From Pontibacter lucknowensis (GTDB lineage Bacteria; Bacteroidota; Bacteroidia; Cytophagales; Hymenobacteraceae), in assembly GCF_900156415.1 (NCBI RefSeq), contig NZ_FTNM01000003.1, positions 186,001 through 250,000 of the forward strand: a stretch of 64,000 nt of DNA, in the 5' to 3' direction. This document shows, piece after piece, positions 36,406-44,755 of the stretch. Every line of letters begins with the position of its first letter. Within the stretch, counting starts at the first letter, position 1. Made by a program: the position numbers and the translations under genes. A model generated the notes under the pieces. The model had not been told where the DNA came from and searched no databases. It saw nothing but the letters and a program-made list of their open reading frames with translations.

Positions 36406-37524
36406 ATGAAGCTTAAAGGCAAAGTAAAATTCGTTAACAAAGACAAAAATTTGTTTTTCCCGACGCTCCGCAAACGTGTGGACGCGTATTTCTCAGAAAA
36501 TAACCTACCCAAATCAGGTAATTCCCGCTTACTTATCAAAAGCATCATCCTGATGCTGCTCTATGTAGTGCCCTTTGCGGTTCTGCTTACTTTCACACCG
36601 CATGTGGCTATCAGCTTAGTGCTATGGCTGGTGATGGGTGTAGGTGTGGCTGGTGTGGCCATGAGTGTGATGCACGATGCCAACCATGGCGCTTTTTCCA
36701 AGAACAAGACCATGAACTACCTGATGGCGCACTCCGTGAACCTGCTCGGTGCCTCGGCTTTTAACTGGAAGCTGCAGCACAACATCCTGCACCATACTTA
36801 CACCAATGTGGTAGAGATGGACGAGGATATCGACGATATGGTGTTCATGCGTTTCTCGCCTCACACCAAAGTGCGCTTTTACCACAAACTGCAGTGGGTA
36901 TACGCCTTCTTTTTCTATGGTCTGCTCACGCTTTACTGGGTTATCATAAAGGATTTCGTACAGTTCTTCAAGTACATCAAAAGCGGTGTGAACGCTAATT
37001 CCAAATCAGACAACACGGTTGCTTTTTCTAAGATTATAGCTTTTAAACTGTTTTATTTCTTCTCGATTTTGGTGGCACCGACACTTATTTTCGGTATACC
37101 TTTATGGGAAGTGTTGCTCGGATTTTTCCTGATGCACTTTGTGGCGGGCATGATTCTTTCCACTGTGTTCCAATTGGCGCATACGGTGGAGGGTACCCAC
37201 CATCCGCTGCCAAGTGAGACTGGTGTGATCGAAAACGACTGGGCCATTCATCAGCTGAGCACCACCGCTAATTTCGCACGCAAAAGCAAGTGGCTCTCGT
37301 GGTATGTGGGCGGCCTGAATTTCCAGATCGAGCACCATCTGTTTCCGCGTATCAGCCATGTGCATTACCCGGCCATCGCGGAAATCGTGAAGCAAACTGC
37401 ATCCGAGTTTAACCTCACTTATATCGAGAGCAAAACCTTTTTGCAGGCTGTTCGCTCGCACCTGAACACCCTTCATCGATTCGGACGGCTGCGTCTGCCA
37501 AACCTGAACGAGGTGATGGCGTAG
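36406..37524 (+). CDS. Membrane fatty acid desaturase, copy 2 (front-end-like)
   Basis: Paralogue of copy 1 with the same start (VKFVNKDK, FFPTLRKRVDAYF) and identical His boxes HDANH, HNILHH and QIEHH. Well over half of all positions are identical by eye, and several DNA stretches around the His boxes are nearly identical, suggesting a fairly recent tandem duplication or gene conversion. The 224-base gap allows separate regulation. Most divergence is at residues 185-215, so substrate or expression may differ. Confidence 0.9.
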   Translation: MKLKGKVKFVNKDKNLFFPTLRKRVDAYFSENNLPKSGNSRLLIKSIILMLLYVVPFAVLLTFTPHVAISLVLWLVMGVGVAGVAMSVMHDANHGAFSKNKTMNYLMAHSVNLLGASAFNWKLQHNILHHTYTNVVEMDEDIDDMVFMRFSPHTKVRFYHKLQWVYAFFFYGLLTLYWVIIKDFVQFFKYIKSGVNANSKSDNTVAFSKIIAFKLFYFFSILVAPTLIFGIPLWEVLLGFFLMHFVAGMILSTVFQLAHTVEGTHHPLPSETGVIENDWAIHQLSTTANFARKSKWLSWYVGGLNFQIEHHLFPRISHVHYPAIAEIVKQTASEFNLTYIESKTFLQAVRSHLNTLHRFGRLRLPNLNEVMA

Positions 37525-37560
37525 CTTTTGACAAAAGACCTTTTGAAATAATGATTTAAG

Positions 37561-37590
37561 AGCGGCGGGAAGCGATTTTCGCCGTTTTTT
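37561..37590 (+). terminator. Probable terminator after desaturase copy 2
   Basis: A short GC-rich stem (37562-37567 with 37580-37585) followed directly by a run of six T residues. Confidence 0.6.
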
Positions 37591-37755
37591 GTTGCTTACA
37601 GGTATAGCGGCTTGCGCTCGTTCAGTATACCTTTGCAGGAGATAAGTGGCGGGACAAAACGAACTTACCGTGCATGGGACTTTAGCCGTTATTTAGAATA
37701 CGGCAGGGCATCACGCTAAAATTTTGAGTCCTTCGTCAAGAAAACCATTGCCGCT

Positions 37756-38985
37756 ATGACATTCAAAGACCTAAACCTGATCAACCCCATCCTGCAGGCG
37801 CTGGAAGAGGAAGGCTACACCCAGCCAACACCTATACAGACGCAGGCTATGCCGGAAGTGCTGCAGGGCCGCGACCTATTGGCTACGGCCCAGACAGGCA
37901 CAGGTAAGACGGCGGCCTTCGCCCTGCCTGTTCTGCAGCTCCTGCACGGGCAGGCTATACCTGAGCCACGGGTTATACGCGCGGTGGTGCTTACGCCTAC
38001 CCGCGAGTTGGCCAGTCAAGTAGGCGACAGTTTTGCAGCTTATGGCAGGTATACAGGACTGAAGCATCTGGTGGTATATGGTGGCGTGCCCTACAAGGTG
38101 CAGACGGAGGCGCTGCAAGCAGTTATAGATATCCTCGTTGCCACGCCTGGTCGTTTGCTCGACCTGCTGGAGCAGGGTTTCATTGACTTGCAACAGGTAC
38201 GGCTATTGGTGCTCGACGAGGCCGATCGCATGCTGGACATGGGCTTTCTGCAGGATATCCGACGTGTGCTGCAGGCTATACCTGAGCAGCGGCAGACACT
38301 GTTCTTTTCCGCAACCATGGCGCCTGAAGTAAGTAAGCTTGCCAAAAAAATATTGACGGAGCCGGTGAGCGTAGAGGTAAGTCCAATTTCCTCCTCGGCA
38401 GTTACGATCCGGCAGGAGTTGTACTATGTAAGGAAAGTCAACAAAACACCTTTGCTGCTGCACCTCTTACAGCATGCAGGGATAGACCGCACGCTGGTGT
38501 TTATGCGCACCAAAGAGGGGGCCGACAAACTGGCCAAGGAACTCAGTGCCGCAGGTATAGCCGCTGAAGCTATCCATGCAGACCGTGCCCAGCGCGACCG
38601 GGAGCGTGTGCTGGAAAGCTTTAAAAAATACGAAACAAAAGTACTGGTCGCAACCGACGTGGCTGCTCGGGGCATCGATGTGGAGGAACTCTCGCACGTC
38701 ATCAACTACGAGCTGCCCTTTGAGCCTGAAACCTACGTGCACCGCATTGGCCGCACCGGCAGGGCAGGGGCTGCAGGTATAGCCATCACCTTCTGCGGCG
38801 CCAGCGAAACGCCTCTGCTGATCGCCATCCAGAACCTCACCGGCAAGGCTATACCTGTGGTGGACCAGCACCCATACCCGCTCACAGCGCAGGATTTTAT
38901 GGAAGCAGCGGCATCTTCGTCAGCCAAAAATGACAAGCGCAAAGGTTCAGGCAAAGGAGGCAAAGGAAAACGGGGGAGGAGGTAA
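37756..38985 (+). CDS. DEAD-box RNA helicase, RhlE-like
   Basis: A 409-residue ATP-dependent RNA helicase. Q motif PTPIQTQAMP near residue 22, Walker A AQTGTGKT near 46, PTRELA, DEAD box VLDEADRML, SAT motif FFSATMAP, and C-terminal HRIGRTGRAG. The tail is Lys/Gly-rich (KGSGKGGKGKRGRR), typical of RhlE-type proteins in ribosome assembly or RNA decay. The position next to cold-linked desaturases is suggestive only. Five AGGTATAG/CTATACCT octamers occur in 900 bases, read as Ala-Ile-Pro or Gly-Ile-Ala. Confidence 0.93.
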   Translation: MTFKDLNLINPILQALEEEGYTQPTPIQTQAMPEVLQGRDLLATAQTGTGKTAAFALPVLQLLHGQAIPEPRVIRAVVLTPTRELASQVGDSFAAYGRYTGLKHLVVYGGVPYKVQTEALQAVIDILVATPGRLLDLLEQGFIDLQQVRLLVLDEADRMLDMGFLQDIRRVLQAIPEQRQTLFFSATMAPEVSKLAKKILTEPVSVEVSPISSSAVTIRQELYYVRKVNKTPLLLHLLQHAGIDRTLVFMRTKEGADKLAKELSAAGIAAEAIHADRAQRDRERVLESFKKYETKVLVATDVAARGIDVEELSHVINYELPFEPETYVHRIGRTGRAGAAGIAITFCGASETPLLIAIQNLTGKAIPVVDQHPYPLTAQDFMEAAASSSAKNDKRKGSGKGGKGKRGRR

Positions 38986-39132
38986 GCTTAGAACTCACAG
39001 TGTCTTCCAGACCTGTGAGTGTCAGAAGAGCTGCTGCAGAAACTCACGTGCTATAACACGAGTGGGCAAAAGCCAGGTGAGAACGCAAGATAAGTGTTGT
39101 TAGAGGGTAGGTGGAGCTATAAACCTGAACAC

Positions 39133-39165
39133 AAAACGGCTATCGGTATATCCGATAGCCGTTTT
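39133..39165. terminator. Bidirectional terminator between helicase and glycine-zipper genes
   Basis: Perfect 14-bp stem (39133-39146 with 39152-39165) with TTTT on both exiting strands, between two convergent genes. Confidence 0.85.
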
Positions 39166-39191
39166 ATCCTTTAAGACAGGTATGCTATACC

Positions 39192-39470
39192 CTACCGCTG
39201 CAACTGCTCCCGGTTTTCGCGGTTATCCCGATTTCGTTTACGTTCCTTCTTTTTATCTTTCTTACGGCCAATGGCACCACCGGCCACTGTGCCGGCCGCA
39301 CCGCCAATTACGGCACCTGATGTGCCACCTACCGCAGCGCCTGTAGCTGCACCAGCCGTGCCGCCTATCACGGCGCCTTTCTTTTTACTGCTCCAGTTAT
39401 CGGAACCAGCACAACCACCTAGTAGAAATGCTGATAATATGGCAAATGAAAATATTCTTATGTGTTTCAT
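39192..39470 (-). CDS. Glycine-zipper lipoprotein
   Basis: 92 residues. Lipoprotein signal with LLGGC lipobox (Cys near residue 20), then a glycine-zipper stretch (GAVIGGTAGAATGAAVGG and GAVIGGAAGTVAGGAIG), and a highly charged Lys/Arg/Asn/Glu C-terminus. YMGG-like glycine zippers insert in or span envelope membranes. Function not established; possibly a structural or stress envelope component. Confidence 0.85.
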   Translation of the reverse strand: MKHIRIFSFAILSAFLLGGCAGSDNWSSKKKGAVIGGTAGAATGAAVGGTSGAVIGGAAGTVAGGAIGRKKDKKKERKRNRDNRENREQLQR

Positions 39471-39686
39471 AACTAGTTGAATTTAAGCGAGTATTATACG
39501 CTTTTTATTGAGTCATTGTTTGTGGTGTGCACAAAATCAGTGCAATTTCAGATTGTCATAGCGGTGCAATTGTGCTAAGATGGAAAGAGGAGTGATGGTA
39601 TTTGAAAGAAATTTCAGCGATTAGTCTGCACAAAAGCGGCGTCTGTGCAGTATATTGGTCTGAGCAATTTCTATCTCTGATTTTCC

Positions 39687-40211
39687 ATGACCGACATAGC
39701 CATTACGCCCTGTACACTTGCCGACCTGACCGAATTGCGGGACATAGCCGTAGAAGCTTACAACGACCACTATACTTACCTCTGGCACGACGGAGGCGCC
39801 TGGTATGTGGAGCGCTGCTTTACAGAGGAGGCCCTGCGCGATGACATGGCCGATCCCAATGCCGCCTATTTCCTTATCCAATACAAGGACGAACCGGTTG
39901 GGTTTATGAAGTTCAACAAAGACAAGGCACTGGAAGGCTACACGGATGCCGAATGCCTTGAGCTCGAACGGCTATACCTGGTAGATCGTGCCTCCGGTAT
40001 AGGCATAGGTAAGTGGGCGGTGGATTTTGCAGTGCAGTATGCGCTGGAAAGCAATAAGAGCGTAATCTGGCTCAAAGCCATGGACAGCAGTCGCTCCGTT
40101 GACTTCTATGAACAGAACGGTTTTGTGAGATGGAGCACCGACGAGCTCGACTTTGAGCAGATGAAGGAAATATACCGCGGCATGGTCGTGATGAAAAGAG
40201 ATATTGCCTGA
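39687..40211 (+). CDS. GNAT N-acetyltransferase
   Basis: A 174-residue acetyltransferase with the acetyl-CoA site LYLVDRASGIGIGKWAVDFA (R/Q-x-x-G-x-G/A-like) near residue 96, and the C-terminal LKAMDSSRSVDFYEQNGFVR. Substrate unknown. The ORF for the following lipoprotein overlaps its 3' end if the longer start is used, but the preferred start lies 46 bases downstream. Confidence 0.85.
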   Translation: MTDIAITPCTLADLTELRDIAVEAYNDHYTYLWHDGGAWYVERCFTEEALRDDMADPNAAYFLIQYKDEPVGFMKFNKDKALEGYTDAECLELERLYLVDRASGIGIGKWAVDFAVQYALESNKSVIWLKAMDSSRSVDFYEQNGFVRWSTDELDFEQMKEIYRGMVVMKRDIA

Positions 40212-40257
40212 AGTGATTCTCTTTATACCTTTGAGTTCGACAAAGCCGCTCCACCAC

Positions 40258-40737
40258 ATGAAGCTTCGCCTCTTATTTGCCTTCTGCTTATTCACACTCG
40301 TAGCCTGCAACCAAAAAGAGGAAGAGCAGTACGAGCGGATCGATCAGGAAGTCGCAGTATCTGACCCAAACAGCTGGGTGAAAGCCGACCTGCAGTGCGA
40401 GGAGATCCAAAGCGCTGACGAGGACAACCCACTAGCGGTGGTATACCTGAGCCAGGTGGAGATGCAGTACGTGCTTGACACGGTGTATACCTGCTCCGTC
40501 ATCGCTCCGCAGATGTATACCTCATTCGGGGTGCCGCGCCAGGCGCTGTCAGCCTGTGGCGGCTGGTGGGCCGGACGAGGCAACTTCTACTATACCCTGC
40601 ATGAAGGTGACAGCATCACGGTCATGCATGCCCAACCCGTGCAAAGCGACACCGTGGACTTCCAGTACAGCTTGCTGCGCCGCTTGCCTGTTTCACACAC
40701 TACTGCCGACCTAGTCGAAGATACTTACATGCCTTAA
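40258..40737 (+). CDS. Small lipoprotein of unknown function
   Basis: The start at 40258 gives MKLRLLFAFCLFTLVAC, a lipoprotein signal with LVAC lipobox; the upstream in-frame ATG at 40204 would bury it. The 159-residue protein is acidic, with several Cys residues (LQCEE, YTCSV, SACGG). It overlaps the convergent EamA gene by four bases. I do not recognise a family. Confidence 0.65.
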   Translation: MKLRLLFAFCLFTLVACNQKEEEQYERIDQEVAVSDPNSWVKADLQCEEIQSADEDNPLAVVYLSQVEMQYVLDTVYTCSVIAPQMYTSFGVPRQALSACGGWWAGRGNFYYTLHEGDSITVMHAQPVQSDTVDFQYSLLRRLPVSHTTADLVEDTYMP

Positions 40738-41636
40738 GCAGCTTGCTGCACGGCATGTTGCTTCGTTCGGCTCACCAGATACACCCCGGCAAAGATCAGG
40801 AGCGCGTAGAATGCCTTTTCCAGCGTGAATACGTCTTTCCCCACCGCAACCGCGATTAAGATAGCCATGACCGGCTGCAGGTAAATGTAGGCGCCTACGA
40901 GCGAGGGGTTGGCGTAGCGTAGCGCCCAGGTATTGAGCAGGTAAGCGATGATGGTAACGGCAAACACCATGAACAGAATAGCCAGCCAGATCGACATTGG
41001 AAAAGCGCTGTAGTCAGGACTAAGCAACTGCTGCCAGCCGAACGGAATCACCAGCACGGCTCCCACGGTGAAAATGCGGCTCACAATCGTGATGGCCTGG
41101 TACCGCTGCATGAGTGGCTTCACCAGCACCAGGTATAGGCCAAAGGAAGTAGCGTTCAGAATGATAAGCAGGTCACCCCACATGTTGCCTGTAGCCTGCT
41201 CTCCACGGGAGGTATAGATGAGCAGAAAAGCACCCGCACAGGCCAGGGCTATACCTGAAACCTTGCGCCTCCCGATACGCTCCCGCAGCAGCAGGGCCGA
41301 AAACACAAGCACCACCACCGGCACGATCACCATCAGAAGCGCCGCATTGATAGGAGCGGTAAGGTTCAAACCTGCGAAGAAGCACAGCTGGTTCACGGCC
41401 ACACCTGTCACGCCACAGAGGATCACGCGGATATTATCGGCACGTCCCACAATTTTCTCTTTCACCACCAGCCGGGCAAATATGCCAAAGAACAGCGCCG
41501 CCGAAACCACCCGGATCAGAATCAGACCGAAAGGGCCGACATATTCCGGCATCACCTCTTTGGCGATGCTGTAATTACTACCATAGATCAGTGCCACCAG
41601 AAAAAGCGAGGCATGCACCTGTACCTGTTTATTCAT
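40734..41636 (-). CDS. EamA-family (DMT) inner-membrane transporter
   Basis: 300 residues with ten predicted membrane helices and an internal repeat of two EamA halves (first half begins VALIYGSNYSIAKEVMP, second near GDLLIILNATSFGLYLVL). Such drug/metabolite transporters usually export amino acids or metabolites; the substrate is unknown. A promoter box four bases ahead of the ATG suggests a near-leaderless transcript. Confidence 0.9.
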   Translation of the reverse strand: MNKQVQVHASLFLVALIYGSNYSIAKEVMPEYVGPFGLILIRVVSAALFFGIFARLVVKEKIVGRADNIRVILCGVTGVAVNQLCFFAGLNLTAPINAALLMVIVPVVVLVFSALLLRERIGRRKVSGIALACAGAFLLIYTSRGEQATGNMWGDLLIILNATSFGLYLVLVKPLMQRYQAITIVSRIFTVGAVLVIPFGWQQLLSPDYSAFPMSIWLAILFMVFAVTIIAYLLNTWALRYANPSLVGAYIYLQPVMAILIAVAVGKDVFTLEKAFYALLIFAGVYLVSRTKQHAVQQAA

Positions 41637-41640
41637 GCTG

Positions 41641-41648
41641 CAAAATTA
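41641..41648 (-). promoter_or_regulatory. Promoter -7 box for EamA gene (near-leaderless)
   Basis: TAATTTTG on the minus strand, four bases from the ATG at 41636. Confidence 0.55.
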
Positions 41649-41717
41649 CGTGCTTATTCGGTTTGTACCGTATAAGGAGAGGCAATTAAAACCAGTACGC
41701 TCAAACCACATTTTTGC

Positions 41718-42884
41718 ATGAATCAAATGCCGCTTACGGTCCGCAGGGCCATCGAGGTAATGGGCCTCTTTTTTCTGGGCTGGATCATTGTGCTGGGCCG
41801 CGACCTGCTCGCCCCACTGCTGGTCGCTTTCTTTATCAGCATCATGTTGCTGCCCATTTATCGCTTCTTTAAACAGCGAAACTTCCCCGATGCCGTGGCC
41901 ATCGGTATCAGTCTGCTCACGCTGATCGTTGTGCTGGGGGGCATCATCTGGTTCTTTTCTTCCCAGATGCGGGTGCTGATAGAGGACTTCCCGATGATCC
42001 AGAAAAACGTGATGAAACACCTGACCGCCCTGAGTGAGTGGATCGGCAGCAAAACGCCTTTTTCGACAGCAGAGCAGACCAGTTTCATAAAAGAGCAGAG
42101 CAACAACCTGCTCACCTATGCGGGTAACCTGCTGGGCGGTGTGGCTGGTGGCGTGACAGGTACGGTGGTGTTCATTGGTCTGCTGCCCATCTACATCTTC
42201 CTGCTGCTGTTCTACAAAAACCTGTTGTTGCGCTTCGTGTTCCTCTGGTTCCCGCGTGAGCGGCACGAGAAGGTGGAGGAAACGCTGAGCGAAATGCAGG
42301 TCATCATCAAAAGCTACCTGTTCGGACTACTCATACAGATCACCTACATGACCGTGCTGCTAGGTGGTCTCCTCATGATCATCGGGATCAAACACGCCCT
42401 GCTGATCGGGGTGATCTTCGCCTTTCTGAACCTGATACCTTACGTGGGAGCACTGCTGGGCAACATCATTGGGGTGCTGCTCACACTGGCATCATCAGAG
42501 GAACTGTGGCCGGTGCTGGCTGTGCTGGGAACGATTGCGGCGGTACAGTTTCTGGACAACAACATCCTGATGCCCCGCATTGTGGGCTCCAAGGTAAAGA
42601 TCAATGCATTGGCCACCATTGTGGGTGTGATCGTGGGTGGGGAGATCGCAGGTATAACCGGTATGTTTCTGTCGCTGCCCATTATTGCCATGCTCAAAGT
42701 GGTGTTCGATCGTACCGACCAGTTTAAGCAGTGGGGTGTGCTCTTCGGGGACGAGCGGCCGGGCTTGAGTCCCATGGCTATACCTGTGCTGCGTTGGGAC
42801 ACCAAAGCCGTCCGGCGTAAACTGGAGGAGGAAAACGACATAGAGCCGCCGCACGAAGGGGAAGAGGAGAAGCGAAAAGACTAA
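41718..42884 (+). CDS. AI-2E (PerM/YdiK)-family membrane transporter
   Basis: A 388-residue inner-membrane protein with about seven or eight helices and the family ending FAFLNLIPYVGALLGNIIGVL, then DNNILMPRIVGSKVKINAL. The C-terminal 45 residues are charged and cytoplasmic (rich in Glu/Lys). Family members export autoinducer-2 in some species or exchange Na+/H+ in others; the substrate here is unknown. Divergent from the EamA gene. Confidence 0.88.
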   Translation: MNQMPLTVRRAIEVMGLFFLGWIIVLGRDLLAPLLVAFFISIMLLPIYRFFKQRNFPDAVAIGISLLTLIVVLGGIIWFFSSQMRVLIEDFPMIQKNVMKHLTALSEWIGSKTPFSTAEQTSFIKEQSNNLLTYAGNLLGGVAGGVTGTVVFIGLLPIYIFLLLFYKNLLLRFVFLWFPRERHEKVEETLSEMQVIIKSYLFGLLIQITYMTVLLGGLLMIIGIKHALLIGVIFAFLNLIPYVGALLGNIIGVLLTLASSEELWPVLAVLGTIAAVQFLDNNILMPRIVGSKVKINALATIVGVIVGGEIAGITGMFLSLPIIAMLKVVFDRTDQFKQWGVLFGDERPGLSPMAIPVLRWDTKAVRRKLEEENDIEPPHEGEEEKRKD

Positions 42885-42976
42885 GGTATAGCCCATGTAG
42901 CGGTAAAATGGTGGATCGACAGGCGGCCACAGGTATAGCGCATATTTTATACCTTCCTGCTTTGCCTTCTAATTCG

Positions 42977-42984
42977 TAACTTTG
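42977..42984 (+). promoter_or_regulatory. Promoter -7 box for rarA
   Basis: TAACTTTG matches TAnnTTTG, 32 bases ahead of the ATG at 43017. Confidence 0.5.
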
Positions 42985-43016
42985 TTTAGACCGAATCCTG
43001 AGAAAGATAAGAGCAG

Positions 43017-44285
43017 ATGAATCACCCGAACATACCTTTGGCCGAGCGCCTGCGGCCGCACAACCTCGATCAATATTACGGACAAAAGCACCTGGTAGGG
43101 CCAGACGGCATCCTGCGGCGCTACATTGAGGGCGGCGTGATACCGAGCATGATTCTGTGGGGACCTCCGGGCGTGGGCAAAACTACCCTGGCCAACATCA
43201 TCGCCAACCAGATGAAGGTGCCTTTCGTGGCCCTGAGTGCCATTAACTCTGGTGTGAAGGACATCCGCGAAGTGATCGATCAGGCCAAAAAGCGGCAGGG
43301 CACAGTGCTGTTCATAGACGAGATTCATCGCTTTAATAAATCCCAGCAGGACGCTTTGCTGGGGGCTGTAGAGAAAGGCACAGTGACTTTGGTGGGCGCC
43401 ACGACCGAGAATCCGTCTTTCGAGGTGATATCGGCCTTGCTGTCGCGCTGCCAGGTATACATTCTCAAGCACCTCACCAAAGACGAACTGATCGAGCTGG
43501 TGGACAAGGCCCTGGAGCAGGACGAATGGATGCGCCACCGCAAGGTGCGAATAGAAGAGTACGAGGCACTGCTGACCATATCAGGCGGTGATGCCCGCAA
43601 ATTGCTCAACCTGCTCGAGATCGTGGCTGAAGGTATAAAAGCCGACGAAGTAGTGGTGACCAATGATTTGGTGAAGCAGGTAGCCCAACAGAACATCGTG
43701 ATGTACGACAAGTCCGGAGAGATGCACTACGACCTGGTGTCGGCTTTCATCAAGTCCATCCGCGGCTCTGACCCCAACGCCGCCGTTTACTGGCTGGCCC
43801 GCATGATAGAAGGAGGCGAAGATCCCAAGTTTATCGCCCGCCGTTTGCTGATCGCCGCTTCGGAGGACATCGGTCTGGCGAATGCCAACGCACTGCTCAT
43901 GGCGACCAACTGCTTTCAGGCGGTGCAGATGATCGGGTATCCGGAGGCGGAGATCATTCTTTCGCAGTGCACCATCTACCTGGCCACCTCACCCAAGAGC
44001 AACGCCTCCTACAAAGCCATCAAGCAGGCCCGACAGCTGGTGCAGCAAACCGGCAATCTGCCAGTGCCGCTGCACATCCGCAACGCCCCGACCAAGCTGA
44101 TGAAAGAGATCGGCTACGGCAACAACTACAAATACGCCCACGACTACGAAGGCAACTTCGTGCAGCAGGAGTTCATGCCGCAGGAGCTCAGCAACACCGC
44201 CCTCTACCAGCCCGGCAACAACACCCGCGAGCGCGAAATGCTCAAGCAACTGCAGGCGCAGTGGGGGAAGAAATATCGATATTAG
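43017..44285 (+). CDS. rarA: Replication-associated recombination protein A (RarA/MgsA)
   Basis: A 422-residue AAA+ ATPase acting at stalled replication forks. N-terminal PLAERLRPHNLDQYYGQKHL, Walker A GPPGVGKTTLA near residue 48, Walker B VLFIDEIHRFNKSQQD, sensor GATTENPSFEV, and the C-terminal MgsA tetramerisation block (YWLARMIEGGEDPKFIARRL). Length is standard. It is downstream of, and may be read independently from, the AI-2E transporter, with its own promoter box. Confidence 0.95.
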   Translation: MNHPNIPLAERLRPHNLDQYYGQKHLVGPDGILRRYIEGGVIPSMILWGPPGVGKTTLANIIANQMKVPFVALSAINSGVKDIREVIDQAKKRQGTVLFIDEIHRFNKSQQDALLGAVEKGTVTLVGATTENPSFEVISALLSRCQVYILKHLTKDELIELVDKALEQDEWMRHRKVRIEEYEALLTISGGDARKLLNLLEIVAEGIKADEVVVTNDLVKQVAQQNIVMYDKSGEMHYDLVSAFIKSIRGSDPNAAVYWLARMIEGGEDPKFIARRLLIAASEDIGLANANALLMATNCFQAVQMIGYPEAEIILSQCTIYLATSPKSNASYKAIKQARQLVQQTGNLPVPLHIRNAPTKLMKEIGYGNNYKYAHDYEGNFVQQEFMPQELSNTALYQPGNNTREREMLKQLQAQWGKKYRY

Positions 44286-44288
44286 TCC

Positions 44289-44317
44289 GTTTGGGAGTTT
44301 GAGGGTTTAGGAGGTAT
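44289..44317. repeat. GAGTTT repeat cluster 4
   Basis: TTTGGGAGTTTGAGGGTTTA and a further partial unit, four bases after the rarA stop. Confidence 0.5.
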
Positions 44318-44368
44318 AAAGGGATGAACACCACGCTCGCTTCCCAGTGCTGTCAACTTAAGCTTTTT

Positions 44369-44449
44369 TGTCATTTCGACCGAAGGGAGAAATCTGAAGT
44401 ATTGCTTAGGCTTTGAGAGATCCAGATCTCTTCTTTAGTCGAGATGACA
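44369..44449. repeat. Dispersed TGTCAT palindromic repeat, complete copy
   Basis: Begins TGTCATTTCGACCGAAGGGA and ends AGTCGAGATGACA. The arms of about 30 bases are imperfectly complementary (GAGAAATCTG with CCAGATCTC). Same family as 32126-32219. Confidence 0.75.
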
Positions 44450-44544
44450 GGTTAGAAGCGATATTCCTTAAGCTGACGGCATTGGGTTGCGACTTGTCCA
44501 ATTGCGTACTGGCAATCATGCGGGAAATACTGCCAACTAGTGTA

Positions 44545-44610
44545 TAAACAACAATCATCAACCAGCAATCAACAACTCAACCATTCAACCATAAACAATC
44601 CAACAATTAG
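44545..44610. repeat. AACCATT-type AT-rich repeat, copy 2
   Basis: A-rich tract with CAATCAACAACTCAACCATT followed by CAACCATAAAC. Related to 26741-26786 and inverted 58680-58742. Confidence 0.4.
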
Positions 44611-44680
44611 GTTAGTCTATGAAATGGACCGATTGGTCGAGATTGCTGTTTGTTGGGGACTAGTATTGAACTTTAAGCGC

Positions 44681-44688
44681 TATTTTTG
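44681..44688 (+). promoter_or_regulatory. Promoter -7 box for sppA
   Basis: TATTTTTG matches TAnnTTTG, about 67 bases ahead of the sppA ATG. Confidence 0.4.
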
Positions 44689-44755
44689 TTTATTGTATGC
44701 AGGGACCTGTATTTCCCGGTACTTAAAAACAGAACCTAAACATTAAATAGAACCT

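Larger units (their letters stand above)
44286..44755. other. Intergenic region rich in short repeats
   Basis: 470 bases between rarA and sppA hold a GAGTTT cluster (44289-44317), a complete palindromic repeat (44369-44449), an AACCATT tract (44545-44610) and the sppA promoter box. No gene is evident; a short open frame over 44540-44746 is low-complexity. Confidence 0.65.

Noticed and set aside
39239-39391. Repetitive GGC/GCC-rich tract that might be a DNA tandem repeat
   Set aside because: It is the coding sequence of the glycine-zipper region; the periodicity follows the Gly-x-x-x-Gly protein pattern.
44540-44746. 68-codon open frame ahead of sppA
   Set aside because: The first half is low-complexity AACCATT repeat and the second half covers the sppA promoter box.
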